A stretch of DNA of 64,000 nucleotides. Source: Solanum dulcamara. Lineage: Eukaryota; Streptophyta; Magnoliopsida; Solanales; Solanaceae. Of the stretch, positions 46,302-59,702 are shown one piece after another. Location of the stretch: assembly GCF_947179165.1 (NCBI RefSeq), contig NC_077242.1, positions 76,241,097-76,305,096 of the forward strand, given 5' to 3'. The notes under the pieces were generated by a model, which saw nothing but the letters and a program-made list of their open reading frames with translations, was not told the origin of the DNA and did no database searches. The number at the start of each line of letters is the position of its first letter. Position 1 is the first letter of the stretch. A program made the translations under genes and the position numbers.

Positions 46302-48019
46302 ATGGCTTCCAGAAGAGAAGTACCAGCATCATATGGACGGTCACTACAAGCTCCAGGAATGGCGCTTCAGGAAGAATTGGCTGCTGGTCGCCGCCGCATT
46401 GATCCATTTCCTCCTCCTGGGCTTCGGGACAACAGATTTGCTGCTCGGGCTGCAGAGCTAGAACACCTTGCTGGAGACCATCATCGGTTGGCAGCTACAT
46501 ATGTTGCCTTAAAGCAGGATCTTTCTGCTGCTCAGCGAGAAGTAGAGAAACTCAGAGAACATATAAGAAGTACTCAAACAGAAAGTGACATCCAGGTCCG
46601 GTTGTTGCTTGACAAGATTGCCAAGATGGAGGTGGACCTTAGAACCATTGAGAGTTTGAAGAAGGATCTGGAAGAGGCCCATTTTGAGGCACGAAGCTTG
46701 GTATCAGCCAATATGGAACTGAGCGGAAAAATACATCATGTTTTGCAGGAATTGGAAAAAGCTCGTGCAGATGTCAAGAAGCTACCTGAGATGCATGCTG
46801 AACTTGATTCCTTAAAGAAAGAACACCAGAAACTGCAGTAAGTCGAAACATCTCTTTTACCAACCTTCCTCCAGGAAAACCACAGGTCACTACTATTTAG
46901 TTGTCTTGACTTGGTGTGTAGGTGGAAGCATGAACAAATTCCTTACCCATTAATTACCCTCGAAAGAGCTTCCCCTACCCATTACACTTGAAAGGGTTTG
47001 GTTGACTCTTCAAAAATTTGGACGGGTGCATGTCGGATACTCCAAAACTAGTGTATTTTTGGAGAACCCGATACGGGTGCGGCAACATTTTGGAGAGTCC
47101 GGCAACATAGGTGTATGGCTATATATCAATCAACTATGCATCATTTCCAATCTAGTCGGGTTGGCTTTACAAATTCTTTGTATACATGTCGCACCTATTT
47201 GCCGATGTGTAAACGTCCAAAATTCACTTAAATATAATATTGATTGGAATTGTTAGGTTATAGAATTTGGATCCTGCCATGTTGATAAGATGTCTATATG
47301 ACTGCATGCCATGTGAAGCAAAACTCGCTGGATTCCGTAATCATTATTGTTTTACTTTATTGGAACATGCAGCAAGACCTTTCAGTATGAAAAAGGTTTA
47401 AACATAGAGAAAGTTGAGCAAATGAAACTCATGGAGAAAGAATTGATTGACATGGCCAACGAAGCGGAGAGATTGCGTGCTCAGGTGGTAATTGCCGAGA
47501 AAAGAGCTCAAGGTAATCAGTATGCTAATATTCAGCACATCAACATTATGATAATTTGGGCTCCTATTCTGTATCTATTGTTCGTTTTGAGTGGAGGCTC
47601 TATCGGATACAACCTCTCTACCTTTTAAGGTAGGGGTAAGATCTGCGTACACACTACCCTCCCTAGACTCCACTTGTGGGATTACGCGGATTATGTTGTT
47701 GTTGTTGTATTCTATATCTATTTATCATAATACATTCGGAGTATTTTCATGTTCCGTAGGTTTTGATCCTTATGGTCACCCCTACATGAACTCAAATCCC
47801 ATATATCCAGCTCCTCCTATGCATCTACTGGCTCATGTAGATAGTTACCAGAGATCTCATATCCCAGTGGCTCTTGGTGCTATGGGAGATGGAACGTATC
47901 CATATGGAAGTAGCGTGGCTGTAAGTGATCAGGGCGGAATGGGAGCTCCACCTCTCCCTGGTACTGGTGGCAATGAAGCATGGGGAGGAAGTCATGATGC
48001 TCCACAAGCCAGGGGCTGA
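46302..48019 (+). CDS. FLX-like coiled-coil protein
   Basis: Coding exons are 46302-46837, 47373-47512 and 47760-48019. Junctions are GT-AG and the split codons join cleanly, giving 311 residues. The protein belongs to the plant FLX / FLX-like family (FLOWERING LOCUS C EXPRESSOR and relatives), which act in FRIGIDA-containing transcription complexes or, for some members, in other nuclear roles. Visible parts are the short Arg/Gly/Pro-rich head (MASRREVPASYGRSLQAPG), the conserved LRDNRFAARAAELEHLAGDH-type block, a long coiled coil (about residues 45-235) with exon 2 EKGLNIEKVEQMKLMEKELI, and a Gly/Pro/Tyr-rich tail (GFDPYGHPYMNSNPIYP). Which FLX-like paralogue it is cannot be told by eye. The 5'UTR is probably split, with introns full of repeats. 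Confidence 0.9.
46999..47110. mobile_element. Short MITE in FLX-like intron 1
   Basis: TTGGTTGACTCTTCAAAAAT on the left and GGAGAGTCCGGCAACATAG on the right are inverted, and the body (GGATACTCCAAAA, ACCCGATACGGGTGCGGCAA) matches the family at 43178-43306. Confidence 0.55.
47590..47712 (+). repeat. RTE/SINE-type 3' tail in FLX-like intron 2
   Basis: GGCTCTATCGGATACAACCT, ACACTACCCTCCCTAGACTC and TATGTTGTTGTTGTTG are recognisable. It accounts for most of intron 2. Confidence 0.75.
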
Positions 48020-48289
48020 ATTTTCTGCTGTGTGTAGTTTTGGTCTGCTTGGCTGAGGTTGAATCTTCGAGATGTCAACCAGTTTTGCATCCGTGGAATG
48101 AACTTTAATCCAAATTTAGTAATGCCATTATTTTTCGCGTTCAACTTAAGAGGCTTTTTGCAGCTCCAATGTAAGATTTATAGGGCTGAAACATTAGTTT
48201 CATGAGACTAGAGAATTGTACATTTCAGTATGTCAACTTAGTGTACCTGCACATATTATAGTCCATGGAATGTTTGTTGTTTTATGGAT

Positions 48290-48740
48290 CATTAGCAAAA
48301 GGTGCTTCTTTTTATGTGCGGACGGTCCTTTGGAAACAACCTCTTGACAAGGTAGAGATAAGGTTGCGTATACACTATCCTTGTTAGAGTCCACTTGTGG
48401 GACTATATTGGGTATGTTGTTGTAGCAAAGGGTACTTTTCATGTATGTTTATATGCGGTTACTTGGGCTTATAGTCCTTCAAAAACGACCTCTCTATATT
48501 TATAAGATAGAGGCAAGGCTGCATATATACTATCTTCTCCAAACTACACTTGTGAATTATATTAAGCATGTTGAATTAAAGGGTACGTGTTTTCATGTTA
48601 TGTTTATATGCAGTTACTTGGGCTGTTGCTTCTTCGAAAACGACCTCTCTATTTTCACAAGGTAGGGTAAAGTTGCATATATACTATCTTCTCTGGACCC
48701 TACTAGTGAAATTATATTGAGTATGTTGTTGAAGCAAAGG
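48290..48740 (+). repeat. Three tandem ~145-bp degenerate RTE/SINE tails
   Basis: Units begin near 48295, 48430 and 48580, each with an AAAGGGTAC/AAAAGGTGC start, a TATGCGGTTACTTGGG-like head, ACGACCTCTCTAT, a TATACTATC block and an end near GTATGTTG. Shared unit-specific changes show tandem duplication after insertion. It lies just past the FLX-like 3'UTR. Confidence 0.7.
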
Positions 48741-49822
48741 GTTCGTTCGATTTGTGATGTACATGCCCTTCAAAACTAATTTGCAAGTAGTTTTTAAATA
48801 AAGATACATATTCGGGTCAGTTTGCATGCACTTCGACAATTTCAAAAGGTAGAAGTGGAGCTATGCTTGGTAAAGGGGTTCAATTGAATTTTCATCATAA
48901 TTTTTTTTTCTTTACATACATTTCTAATACTTTCTGTATCTCCAAAATACTCTTCGTGGAATCTACCTTTAAATTATACAATGTCCTGTATATTCCAAAT
49001 TGTCAATAATTTTAGTTATATAGGGTTGTTTGGTACGGAGATGCGATGGATACAGTTATCTCGCTACATATATAAGATAATTTATTCTATCATTATAGTA
49101 GAAATGATAAAATAAATAATCTCACGATTAACTAATATGCCTAATCAAGCGGATAAAATAATTTTCCATTTTATTTCGAGATTATTATTCTTGATTTTTC
49201 ATACTAAACGACCCCATTGTAGAAGTCACCCCAAACAATTTTGAAGAAATTATTATCTTTTATCCTTCGTGCCAAAACCTTTCGACCCCAAGAAGCCATT
49301 GTATACTTTTCTGAATTTTCCTATTTGATTTAGTAAGGGGAAATACGCCCTCTATTAATTGTTTCCGAAATGTTGATTTTTCAGTCTGCGCTAAGGTAAC
49401 AACAACATACAAGTGAGGTGTGGAGAGGATAAAAGTATACACAAATTTTAATTTTATCGTATGGATATATAGCGATTGTTCCTTGAAAGACGCTCGATTC
49501 AAGTAACTCATAATAATGCAGTTTGAAAAAGAGAATACTAACACTAAATAAGACATAACAAACAATAGAGAGACTACATTTAGAGCAAAATAATGTGAAA
49601 ATTAAAGCACTCAAAATATTTGATAATAACCAAAATACCGTGAAAATCAAAGCACTCAAAATATTGAAAATCAAAGGACAAGAAACTACGAAAATAATAT
49701 TAATATTACTGAAATACAAGGAGAAAGAGAATACCCTTAGTAGGCGGAAAAAAAAGAAGTCGAAAAGAGCCAACTAGCTTTGAATGCGAGTGACATTTCA
49801 CCTCTAACCATAACTCATATTG
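48741..49822. other. Intergenic DNA between FLX-like and the retrotransposon
   Basis: No gene was recognised. It holds a MITE at 49023-49215 and a short direct repeat of AAAGCACTCAAAATATT (49604 and 49650). Overlapping 101- and 130-aa minus-strand frames at 49260-49773 are AT-rich and Phe/Leu-rich and lack family features. Confidence 0.5.
49023..49215. mobile_element. MITE with GGGTTGTTTGGTA ends
   Basis: The left end GGGTTGTTTGGTACGGAG and the reverse complement of the right end (GGGGTCGTTTAGTATG) are inverted repeats typical of Tourist/PIF-like or related MITEs. It is non-coding. Confidence 0.6.
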
Positions 49823-49994
49823 AATCTTCAATATATTTATTTTTTATTTTATTTTTTCTCTGACTTCGAAAATAATACCTTTTTTGGTCAGTGAAACAAA
49901 AAAAAAGAATTTAGAAAAAATAAGAAATAAAATTTAAAAACAACACCCAAATGAATCGGATCCAGAATTATAAACTTATAATTAATCTTTCACT
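49823..49994. repeat. COX6b upstream duplication, distal copy
   Basis: 172 bp, nearly identical to 59782-59962 (CTTCGAAAATAATACCTTTT, then CAAATGAATCGGATC, ending CTTTCACT). The other copy carries a 10-C expansion. The retrotransposon lies between them. Confidence 0.9.
49990..49994. repeat. Target-site duplication of the retrotransposon, left
   Basis: TCACT, matched by TCACT at 59777-59781. Confidence 0.9.
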
Positions 49995-52165
49995 TGTCAC
50001 GACCCGAATTCGGGTGTGATGGCACTCATCTCAATCCACCGAGATAAGTCAGCCTAATACCCAATGAAAGATAGATGCGGAAGAAAAAGAAATAAATCCA
50101 AATCTAACTTAACCGAAAATAAGTAAAACAAACTCAAACTCCCCCAAGATTGGTTGTCACGTGTACAAGCCACTAATTTATTATCGAAGCACGAAAAGAA
50201 ATACAGTCACAATGTCTTTGTCTCTAGAATAGGACTAAAACATAAGAAACGAGCAAGAGGTGTCCGCTAGATAGATGTAACAGCTACCTCGACACTCGGA
50301 ATGATAATATCCTCAGAAGCGGTAGTAAACTGTAGGAGATCAAGCAGGCCTGTGCTCACAACCTACACAAGTGTGGAAGCAAGGGGTGAGTACCAAACAA
50401 CACGGTACTCAGCAAGTGGATAACTAAAACTAAGCAAAGCTTAATAGATACAAGTACTCCTGTCCTCCCAACCGAACCTCCTTAACTACAACCTGCATAA
50501 AATCAGCCCAACTCTACACTTGTACAATAACAACAGTAATACAGTCCACAAATTCTCATCAATGAATCATACCAAGTCAAGTTCAACATACACAGAGCAA
50601 TATAGGGGTAAACACAAATTCACAAATGTCAGAAAGGTGCAATGCAATGCAATAAAATGATGCATGTCTGTCCTATCGGTACACATCCGCTGAATCACAA
50701 TCCGGAACCCATGGGGGACATTTCTGTCCATGTAACCTGCCACGGAGCGTGTGGCCCGTCCCCTCAATATATATATCTTGCCACGGAGCGTGTGGCCCGA
50801 CCCCTTTATTTCATAATATCTGCCACGGAGCGTGTGGCCCGACCCCTTTGTTCATATTACCTGCCACGGAGCGTGTGGCCCGACCCCTTTTGTTTCATAT
50901 CATTTTCAGTATCAACACAATATGTCAGAACCAGTGCAATCAATTCATGTTCATATAATTCACGATAATAACATGACAACCACAATAATTTTTCATATCT
51001 CACATCAACATAGTCATTTCACATGTCCAAAATCACAACATATCAATTCCACCAATACATGTCATTAGATCACCATTTTATACCCTCATCTCCATTTTTT
51101 TTTTTAAGGTCAATCATACAGTCAATAATCCAGTCCAATTTTTTATTACTCCCTAGTATATATGACACGGAAATACAAGCATCTATAAGCTTAAACTGAG
51201 GTTTAGAAATTCACTTGCCTCAAATAATCAAGAAATTACTTCGGGACTTGAGCCTTCCCTTTTCGTTGGGCCTCCAAATAAGTATAATCTAATCAAATAA
51301 ATAACCACAATAAGATTTCAAGAAGAACAACCCCCATATTACTATATGTCTAACTTAGACTCAATCTATAGTCAATTTCCTAATTTGGATGTCAATTAGT
51401 ATATCAAGTCTCATAGCCTTAAATTTTAAGCTTAGGGTTAAGTCCCAATTTCTCCAAATATATAAAATCTAATGATCTTCATTTAATACAATACACCTAA
51501 TATTTAATTACATATATCAATACTTAAATCATGGAATGATAACTATAAGAAAATCCGAAATCAAAGCTAAGGTACACAAAGACTACATCTAACCATGTAA
51601 ATGAATATTAAACCACCGAATTAGACCACAAACAAACATAAAAAAAAAACTATTGTCAATAAATCAATGATCCATTCTGTAGCATCTTAGCCTAATAATT
51701 ATCCCACAATTATTGTCCAATCATTACCCATAGTTTACCACTAATATTCTAGAAATTTTCCAACATAACTCGTGCAGCAATTCAATTCTTCTTATTTTAT
51801 TTTTTTCCTTCTTAAAAACTTGAACTAACAAAGAATATCATAGTGGATGAAAAGTCAAAAGACATAAAACTATGCAAACTAATTGATATGCTCTAAATCA
51901 ATGGATTTTATTTTTACCTCGAGAAATCGTGGTTGCTCTTCGTCTTTCAAGACAGGCGACAGGTGAGTTTCTGTTCTATTTTTTTTTTGTAAAAGTAATT
52001 AGATACTAAAAGTGACAAACCCTACTAACCTATTTTAATAAATAAAGTGGTTTAAGATATTAACTAAACTAACACTTTAGTCCATCAATTAAATTAGTTA
52101 TCTAAAGTTACCCCTTAACTAATTAACCTAGTTATTGAATAGTCCAAATTTATATTTTTATTTTA

Positions 52166-52199
<34 letters not shown>

Positions 52200-52273
52200 T
52201 TTTTTTTTTTTGGAGAGAATATTTTATGGAAGAGAGATTACTCATTCTCAAAATGACCAAACGGGTCATTACA
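49995..52273 (-). repeat. 3' LTR
   Basis: 2279 bp, ending TGTCACGACCC on the plus strand at the outer side. It contains four GCCACGGAGCGTGTGGC units and a (TTA)9 tract near 52171. It is the downstream LTR in element orientation. Confidence 0.95.
50739..50879. repeat. Four hairpin-forming GC-rich units in the LTR
   Basis: GCCACGGAGCGTGTGGC occurs at 50739, 50780, 50822 and 50863, each followed by CCG(A/T)CCCC, with a period of 41-42 bp. GCCAC and GTGGC can pair as a stem. The same set is in the other LTR at 58242-58382. It may be a methylation or regulatory hotspot; function unknown. Confidence 0.9.
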
Positions 52274-52288
52274 TTATCCACCACTAAA
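52274..52288 (-). other. Polypurine-tract-like site
   Basis: On the minus strand AGTGGTGGATAA lies immediately before the 3' LTR, where plus-strand DNA synthesis should be primed. It is not purely purine. Confidence 0.55.
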
Positions 52289-55200
52289 AATCATGTTCGT
52301 CCTCGAACATAAAGAAAAAGGAGGTACCTGAAGCTTCGAAAAGCTGGGGATATCTAGCGCGCATATCAGCCTCTGTTTCCCAAGTCGCCTCTCCGACGGA
52401 ACGGTGCTTCCATTGTACCTTCACTGAAGCTATCTCCTTGGTTCTAAGCTTACGAACCTGCCTATCTAGAATGGCTATAGGTTCCTCCTCAAATGTCAAG
52501 TCTGGATCCAACTTCACTGAATCGAGTGATAACACATGAGACTCATCCGGAACATACTTCCGAAGCATAGAAACATGAAACACATTATGCACAGCCGATA
52601 ATCTAGGTGGTAAGGCCAATCTATAGGCCACCTCTCCAACTCGCGCCAAAATCTCAAATGGGCCAATGAAACGAGGGCTGAGCTTGCCCTTTCTCCCGAA
52701 CCGCATCACGCCCTTCATGGGAGACACTCGAAGCCAAACATGATCACCCACCATGAACTCCAATGGTCGAACTCTCCGATCTGCATAACTCTTCTGTCTA
52801 CTCTGGGCTGTCAAGAGTCTACCCTGAATTCTACGAACTTGCTCCATAGCATCTCTAAGCAAGTCTGTGTCTAAGGAGTCCATCTCAGCTAAGTCAAACC
52901 AGCCAATAGGAGATCGACACCGCCTACCATACAAAGCCTCAAATGGAGCCATCTGGATACTGGAGTGATAACTGTTGTTGTAGGCAAACTCCGCTAGGGG
53001 CAAGTGTTGATCCCATCTAGCACCAAAATCAATAACACAAGCTCGCAGCATGTCCTCCAACACTTGGATTGTCCGCTCGGACTGACCATCAGTTTGTGGG
53101 TGAAAAGCAGTACTCATATCAAGTCTAGTGCCCAAACCATGCTGTAATGCCTGCCAAAAGTGCGAAGTAAATACTGAACCTCGATCCGAAATGATGGATA
53201 CTGGGACACCATGAAGCCGAACGATATGGCTAATATACAACTGGGCTAGTCTATCCGCGGTGTACCTTACCTTAACTGGAATAAAATGGGCGGACTTGGT
53301 TAGTCTGTCAACCACCACCCATATAGAGTCGTAGCCACCAACGGTGGGAGGTAAACCCACAATGAAGTCCATGGTGATCATTTCCCACTTCCAAGTGGGA
53401 ATAGGCATCCTCTGACTCACACCCCCAGGCCGCTGGTGCTCACACTTTACCTGCTGGCAAGTCAAACACCTGGATACGAACTCTGCGATGTCCTTCTTCA
53501 TACCGCACCACCAATAGTGCTGGCACAGATCATGATACATCTTGGCCGCTCCTGGATGGATGGAATACCTTGAACAATGAGCCTCTTCCAAAATAAGTCT
53601 AGTTAGGTCACCCACCTTAGGCACACAAATTCTGCCGTCAATCCTCAGTACACCTTCCGAATCAAGTATCGCCTCCTTAGCTTCACCTCTTAATACCTTG
53701 TCTCGAATGATACATAACTTCTCATCCTGAAACTGTCTCTCCCGAATCTGGTCAATCAAGGAAGAACGTGCCTCCATAAAGGCAAGAACACCACCATTCT
53801 CTGAAATCTGCAACCGGACAAGGCTATTAGCTAGCCTCTGAACATCTCTAGCTAATGGTCGCTCCTCAACTCGGATCGCGGCAAGACTCCCCATACTAGA
53901 GGACTTCCTGCTCAAGGCATCCGCCACCACATTGGCTTTTCCTGGGTGGTACAAAATAGTCATGTCGTAGTCCTTCAGTAACTCAAGCCATCTACGTTGC
54001 CTTAAGTTCAGATCCCTCTGCCTGAATATATACTGAAGACTCCTATGATCGGTGAAGACCTCGCAATGCACACCGTATAGGTAATGACGCCATAACTTAA
54101 GCACGAAAACCACAGCCGCTAACTCCAAATCATGAGTAGGATAGTTTTTCTCATGGGCCTTCAACTGTCTCGAGGCATAAGCAACCACTTTTCCCTTTTG
54201 CATCAACACACCGCCTAACCCAATGCCAGAAGCATCGCAGTATACAGTAAATCCCACACCTTCCTCGGGTAGCGTCAAAATAGGAGCCGAAGTCAATAAA
54301 GTCTTGAGCTTTTGGAAGCTCGCCTCACATTCATCGGACCAATGAAAATCCACGGCCTTCTGAGTCAATCTAGTCAGTGGAGCTGCAATAGTGGAGAATC
54401 CATGCACGAACCGTCTATAATAACCAGCTAACCCCACAAAACTACGAATCTCAGTAGGAGAAGTAGGCCTTGTCCAACCTCTAACTGCCTCAATCTTAGC
54501 TGGATCCACTCTAATCCCCTCTTTGGACACCACGTGTCCTAAAAATGTAACAGAATCAAGCCAAAATTCACACTTGGAGAACTTTGCATACAACTTTTCT
54601 TCCCTCAATTTCTGAAATACCAACCTCAAATGACGGACATGATCTGCCTCAGTTTTGGAATACACCAAGATGTCATCAATGAATACTATCACAAAAGAGT
54701 CTAAGTATGGGCGAAACACTCCATTCATCAACTCCATGAATGCTGCAGGGGCATTTGTCAACCCAAATGACATCACCAAAAACTCGTAGTGACCATAACG
54801 AGTCCGAAAAGCTGTCTTAGGGATATCTGACGCCCTAATCTTCAACTGATGATAACCGGACCTCAAGTCTATTTTGGAAAACAATGCCGCTCCCTGTAGC
54901 TGATCAAATAAATCATCAATACGGGGAAGAGGATACTTATTTTTAACAGTTACCTTATTCAACTGTCTGTAATCGATACACATCCTCATAGTCCCATCTT
55001 TCTTCTTTACAAACAGAACTGGTGCACCCCAAGGAGATACACTAGGGCGAATAAACCCCTTACTCAACAAGTCTTGCAACTGATCCTTCAACTCCTTCAA
55101 TTCAACTGGAGCCATGCGATATGGAGGAATAGAAATGGGTTTAGTGCCAGGCTCTAAGTCAATAGCAAAGTCAATATCCCTATCCGGAGGAATACCAGGA

Positions 55201-57296
55201 AGATCAGTAGGAAATACATCAGAAAACTCCTTAACCACTAGAACAGTATCTATAGGAGGTGACTCAATACTGGTATCCCGAATAAAGGCCAAATAAGACA
55301 TACACCCTCTATCAATCAACCTCTGAGCACGAATATATGAGATAACCTTACCGGGATAGGAGCCACTAGTACCCTTCCACTCAATCCGCGGGGCACCAGG
55401 TATCGCTAAGGTAACAGTTTTTGCATAACAATCGAGAATAGCATGATGGGGAGAAAGCCAATCCATACCCAATATCACATCAAAATCTACCATCCCCAGA
55501 ATAATCATATCTACCCAAGTATCATACCCGGCCAAGGAAACAAGACAGGATCGATATACTCGATCCACCACTAAGGGTTCACCCACGGGTGTAGAAACAT
55601 GAACGGGCACGGACATACGATCACATGTCAAATCAAAGTTAGATGCAAAATAGGCAGACACATAGGAAAATGTAGATCCGGGATCAAATAATACAGATGC
55701 AGGTCGATGACAGACTGGGACAATACCTGTGATAACGGCGTCAGAAGCCTCAGCCTCGGGTCTCCCTTGAAAAGCATAACACTGAGCTCCCCTACCACCT
55801 CCGACCTGCCCAACACCTCTACCTCCTCCCTGAGGGACTATAGCACCACTAGCACCCCTACCAGGAGTGCGACCACCTCTACTAGCCTGGGCTCTACCTC
55901 GACCTCTGACCGGCGGTGCTGATCCTCTAACTAAAACTGAAGAACTAGGCTGGGTTCCTCCTCGACCCTGAGATGTACACTGCCATGAAAGATGATCTGG
56001 ATCACCACAAGTATAACATACTCTCCCATGCGAAAACCTCTGCGATGAACCTGCAGAACTTGTATAACTACCCCGACTCATCTGCCTCTGTTGCGACCCC
56101 TGGTAACTCTGACCTGTACTATATGACCCACGAGGTGTCTGACCATCCTCAGAAGCTGGCATAGATGCATGAACTGGCCCTCTACGCTGAAAGGAACCAC
56201 CTCCTCTATAGGACCCTCTACCTCCAGATGAGGTACCCGAAAACTGACCAGAAGCACGGGCCCTCTTGGGGTCCCCGAACTCCTCTCTCTCCATCAACTC
56301 CGCCTCCTTGGCAGCACCCACAATGGACTGGAAAGAAGCACCCTCACGGGCCGGTCGAAAAACTGCTGTACGAATAGTATAGTTCAGTCCTCGCACAAAT
56401 CTGCGAATCCGCTCTGTCTCATCAGGAAGGACAGCCATGGCATGTCTGGACAGCTGGTAGAAACGAGTCTCATATTCAGCAACTGTAAGTCCTTCCTGCC
56501 TCAAATTCTCAAACCGTAATCGGCTCTCTTCCTTCACACTCCAGGGGATGAAACGGTCATAAAAGGCACTAGCAAACTCATCCCAAGTCATCTGGGGTGA
56601 CCCAACTGGTCTGGAACTCGTATACACTCTCCACCACTCTCTGGCTGGTCCACGCAACTGTAGTGTAGTATAACGAACTCCATGAGTCTCAGCTAACCCT
56701 ATTGTCTCCAACAACTCTCGGCACATGGTCAAGAACTCGTGTGCATCCTCAGTCTTTCCCCCCTGAAACTGTGGAGGGTCCATTTTTCGGAACCTCTCAT
56801 ATCGGCGTTGCTCGTCGTCAGTCAACATGAGCACAGGTGCAACCTGGGCTCCTCCTACCTGTATTCCATCCTCATCCGCTCTAGGGCCCGCAGGTGGCTG
56901 GTCCACCGGATCTCGAACAATTGGAATCTGATGCTGCCGTGGGGTCTGAGCTCTTGCTCTAGTTTGAGAACCCTCAGGTGTACCATTCACCCTCACACTC
57001 TGATTAAATCCTTCGAGCGCATCCAATACTCGTATCAAAGTGGCCTGAAGCAATGGTGCAGTAGCAGACTCTTGAGGGACCTGTTCCTCTCTACCATCAA
57101 TCTGTGGCTCAAGAGAAGCCTCTCTAGCACGACCTCTAGCTGGCGCCGCCCCTCGGGCACGACCTCTGCCTGCCGCCACACCCCGACCACGGCCTCTAGT
57201 TCGGCCTCTATCCCTACCCCTAGTTGTGGTTCCAACATTAACCTCGGGAAGTGCCTCTCTTCCTCTACCTCTAGTCGTAATTCTGGTCCTGGCCAT
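52284..57296 (-). CDS. Gag-Pol polyprotein of the Tekay-like retrotransposon
   Basis: 1670 codons without interruption. In order: a basic Arg/Gly-rich start (residues 1-60); the gag domain (about 160-340); a zinc knuckle [14 protein letters not shown] (427-440); a protease with FDPGSTFSY (Asp538); a reverse transcriptase (about 715-905) with [10 protein letters not shown] (catalytic IDD about 873-875); RNase H with [12 protein letters not shown] (from 1018); and integrase with the HHCC zinc site (about 1240-1280) and Asp1310, Asp1371 and Glu1407 in the D,D-35-E arrangement. It ends with a chromodomain-like segment (about 1606-1653, [12 protein letters not shown] ... [14 protein letters not shown]). 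Every catalytic residue I can check is present, so the product is probably functional. Plus-strand frames inside are shadows. Confidence 0.97.
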   Translation of the reverse strand: MARTRITTRGRGREALPEVNVGTTTRGRDRGRTRGRGRGVAAGRGRARGAAPARGRAREASLEPQIDGREEQVPQESATAPLLQATLIRVLDALEGFNQSVRVNGTPEGSQTRARAQTPRQHQIPIVRDPVDQPPAGPRADEDGIQVGGAQVAPVLMLTDDEQRRYERFRKMDPPQFQGGKTEDAHEFLTMCRELLETIGLAETHGVRYTTLQLRGPAREWWRVYTSSRPVGSPQMTWDEFASAFYDRFIPWSVKEESRLRFENLRQEGLTVAEYETRFYQLSRHAMAVLPDETERIRRFVRGLNYTIRTAVFRPAREGASFQSIVGAAKEAELMEREEFGDPKRARASGQFSGTSSGGRGSYRGGGSFQRRGPVHASMPASEDGQTPRGSYSTGQSYQGSQQRQMSRGSYTSSAGSSQRFSHGRVCYTCGDPDHLSWQCTSQGRGGTQPSSSVLVRGSAPPVRGRGRAQASRGGRTPGRGASGAIVPQGGGRGVGQVGGGRGAQCYAFQGRPEAEASDAVITGIVPVCHRPASVLFDPGSTFSYVSAYFASNFDLTCDRMSVPVHVSTPVGEPLVVDRVYRSCLVSLAGYDTWVDMIILGMVDFDVILGMDWLSPHHAILDCYAKTVTLAIPGAPRIEWKGTSGSYPGKVISYIRAQRLIDRGCMSYLAFIRDTSIESPPIDTVLVVKEFSDVFPTDLPGIPPDRDIDFAIDLEPGTKPISIPPYRMAPVELKELKDQLQDLLSKGFIRPSVSPWGAPVLFVKKKDGTMRMCIDYRQLNKVTVKNKYPLPRIDDLFDQLQGAALFSKIDLRSGYHQLKIRASDIPKTAFRTRYGHYEFLVMSFGLTNAPAAFMELMNGVFRPYLDSFVIVFIDDILVYSKTEADHVRHLRLVFQKLREEKLYAKFSKCEFWLDSVTFLGHVVSKEGIRVDPAKIEAVRGWTRPTSPTEIRSFVGLAGYYRRFVHGFSTIAAPLTRLTQKAVDFHWSDECEASFQKLKTLLTSAPILTLPEEGVGFTVYCDASGIGLGGVLMQKGKVVAYASRQLKAHEKNYPTHDLELAAVVFVLKLWRHYLYGVHCEVFTDHRSLQYIFRQRDLNLRQRRWLELLKDYDMTILYHPGKANVVADALSRKSSSMGSLAAIRVEERPLARDVQRLANSLVRLQISENGGVLAFMEARSSLIDQIRERQFQDEKLCIIRDKVLRGEAKEAILDSEGVLRIDGRICVPKVGDLTRLILEEAHCSRYSIHPGAAKMYHDLCQHYWWCGMKKDIAEFVSRCLTCQQVKCEHQRPGGVSQRMPIPTWKWEMITMDFIVGLPPTVGGYDSIWVVVDRLTKSAHFIPVKVRYTADRLAQLYISHIVRLHGVPVSIISDRGSVFTSHFWQALQHGLGTRLDMSTAFHPQTDGQSERTIQVLEDMLRACVIDFGARWDQHLPLAEFAYNNSYHSSIQMAPFEALYGRRCRSPIGWFDLAEMDSLDTDLLRDAMEQVRRIQGRLLTAQSRQKSYADRRVRPLEFMVGDHVWLRVSPMKGVMRFGRKGKLSPRFIGPFEILARVGEVAYRLALPPRLSAVHNVFHVSMLRKYVPDESHVLSLDSVKLDPDLTFEEEPIAILDRQVRKLRTKEIASVKVQWKHRSVGEATWETEADMRARYPQLFEASGTSFFFMFEDEHDF

Positions 57297-57481
57297 CTGT
57301 CAGAAGGGACACGCAAAAATTCAGTACCAACACAACACGCACGATACAAAGTGAAAGAACAAAAGGGAAATTTCCTAAAAGTCCTCATAGCCTCTCGAAG
57401 ATAAGTACAGACGTCTCCGTACCGATCCGCAAGACTCTACTTAAACTTGGCTTGTATACACGTGAGACCTATGAACCTGGG

Positions 57482-57493
57482 GCTCTGATACCA
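57482..57493 (-). other. Primer-binding site, initiator tRNA-Met
   Basis: The minus strand reads TGGTATCAGAGC, five bases after the end of the 5' LTR. It is complementary to the 3' end of plant initiator tRNA-Met, the usual primer of this group. Confidence 0.95.
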
Positions 57494-57497
57494 TCTT

Positions 57498-59668
57498 TGT
57501 CACGACCCGAATTCGGGTGTGATGGCACTCATCTCAATCCACCGAGATAAGTCAGCCTAATACCCAATGAAAGATAGATGCGGAAGAAAAAGAAATAAAT
57601 CCAAATCTAACTTAACCGAAAATAAGTAAAACAAACTCAAACTCCCCCAAGATTGGTTGTCACGTGTACAAGCCACTAATTTATTATCGAAGCACGAAAA
57701 GAAATACAGTCACAATGTCTTTGTCTCTAGAATAGGACTAAAACATAAGAAACGAGCAAGAGGTGTCCGCTAGATAGATGTAACAGCTACCTCGACACTC
57801 GGAATGATAATATCCTCAGAAGCGGTAGTAAACTGTAGGAGATCAAGCAGGCCTGTGCTCACAACCTACACAAGTGTGGAAGCAAGGGGTGAGTACCAAA
57901 CAACACGGTACTCAGCAAGTGGATAACTAAAACTAAGCAAAGCTTAATAGATACAAGTACTCCTGTCCTCCCAACCGAACCTCCTTAACTACAACCTGCA
58001 TAAAATCAGCCCAACTCTACACTTGTACAATAACAACAGTAATACAGTCCACAAATTCTCATCAATGAATCATACCAAGTCAAGTTCAACATACACAGAG
58101 CAATATAGGGGTAAACACAAATTCACAAATGTCAGAAAGGTGCAATGCAATGCAATAAAATGATGCATGTCTGTCCTATCGGTACACATCCGCTGAATCA
58201 CAGTCCGGAACCCATGGGGGACATTTCTGTCCATGTAACCTGCCACGGAGCGTGTGGCCCGTCCCCTCAATATATATATCTTGCCACGGAGCGTGTGGCC
58301 CGACCCCTTTATTTCATAATATCTGCCACGGAGCGTGTGGCCCGACCCCTTTGTTCATATTACCTGCCACGGAGCGTGTGGCCCGACCCCTTTTGTTTCA
58401 TATCATTTTCAGTATCAACACAATATGTCAGAACCAGTGCAATCAATTCATGTTCATATAATTCACGATAATAACATGACAACCACAATAATTTTTCATA
58501 TCTCACATCAACATAGTCATTTCACATGTCCAAAATCACAACATATCAATTCCACCAATACATGTCATTAGATCACCATTTTATACCCTCATCTCCATTT
58601 TTTTTTTTAAGGTCAATCATACAGTCAATAATCCAGTCCAATTTTTTATTACTCCCTAGTATATATGACACGGAAATACAAGCATCTATAAGCTTAAACT
58701 GAGGTTTAGAAATTCACTTGCCTCAAATAATCAAGAAATTACTTCGGGACTTGAGCCTTCCCTTTTCGTTGGGCCTCCAAATAAGTATAATCTAATCAAA
58801 TAAATAACCACAATAAGATTTCAAGAAGAACAACCCCCATATTACTATATGTCTAACTTAGACTCAATCTATAGTCAATTTCCTAATTTGGATGTCAATT
58901 AGTATATCAAGTCTCATAGCCTTAAATTTTAAGCTTAGGGTTAAGTCCCAATTTCTCCAAATATATAAAATCTAATGATCTTCATTTAATACAATACACC
59001 TAATATTTAATTACATATATCAATACTTAAATCATGGAATGATAACTATAAGAAAATCCGAAATCAAAGCTAAGGTACACAAAGACTACATCTAACCATG
59101 TAAATGAATATTAAACCACCGAATTAGACCACAAACAAACATAAAAAAAAAACTATTGTCAATAAATCAATGATCCATTCTGTAGCATCTTAGCCTAATA
59201 ATTATCCCACAATTATTGTCCAATCATTACCCATAGTTTACCACTAATATTCTAGAAATTTTCCAACATAACTCGTGCAGCAATTCAATTCTTCTTATTT
59301 TATTTTTTTCCTTCTTAAAAACTTGAACTAACAAAGAATATCATAGTGGATGAAAAGTCAAAAGACATAAAACTATGCAAACTAATTGATATGCTCTAAA
59401 TCAATGGATTTTATTTTTACCTCGAGAAATCGTGGTTGCTCTTCGTCTTTCAAGACAGGCGACAGGTGAGTTTCTGTTCTATTTTTTTTTTGTAAAAGTA
59501 ATTAGATACTAAAAGTGACAAACCCTACTAACCTATTTTAATAAATAAAGTGGTTTAAGATATTAACTAAACTAACACTTTAGTCCATCAATTAAATTAG
59601 TTATCTAAAGTTACCCCTTAACTAATTAACCTAGTTATTGAATAGTCCAAATTTATATTTTTATTTTA

Positions 59669-59702
<34 letters not shown>

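Noticed and set aside
49260..49773. Overlapping 101- and 130-aa minus-strand frames next to the retrotransposon
   Set aside because: They are Phe/Leu/Ser-rich translations of AT-rich DNA in two frames at once, with no conserved motif.
50642..51068. Overlapping plus-strand frames rich in ACGPTP / ERVARP repeats, present twice (also 58145-58571)
   Set aside because: They translate the LTR hairpin repeats in several frames and are duplicated simply because both LTRs contain them.
56739..57404. 221-aa plus-strand frame
   Set aside because: It is antisense to the start of the intact gag-pol, Ser/Arg-rich from the GC-rich gag codons, with no family features.
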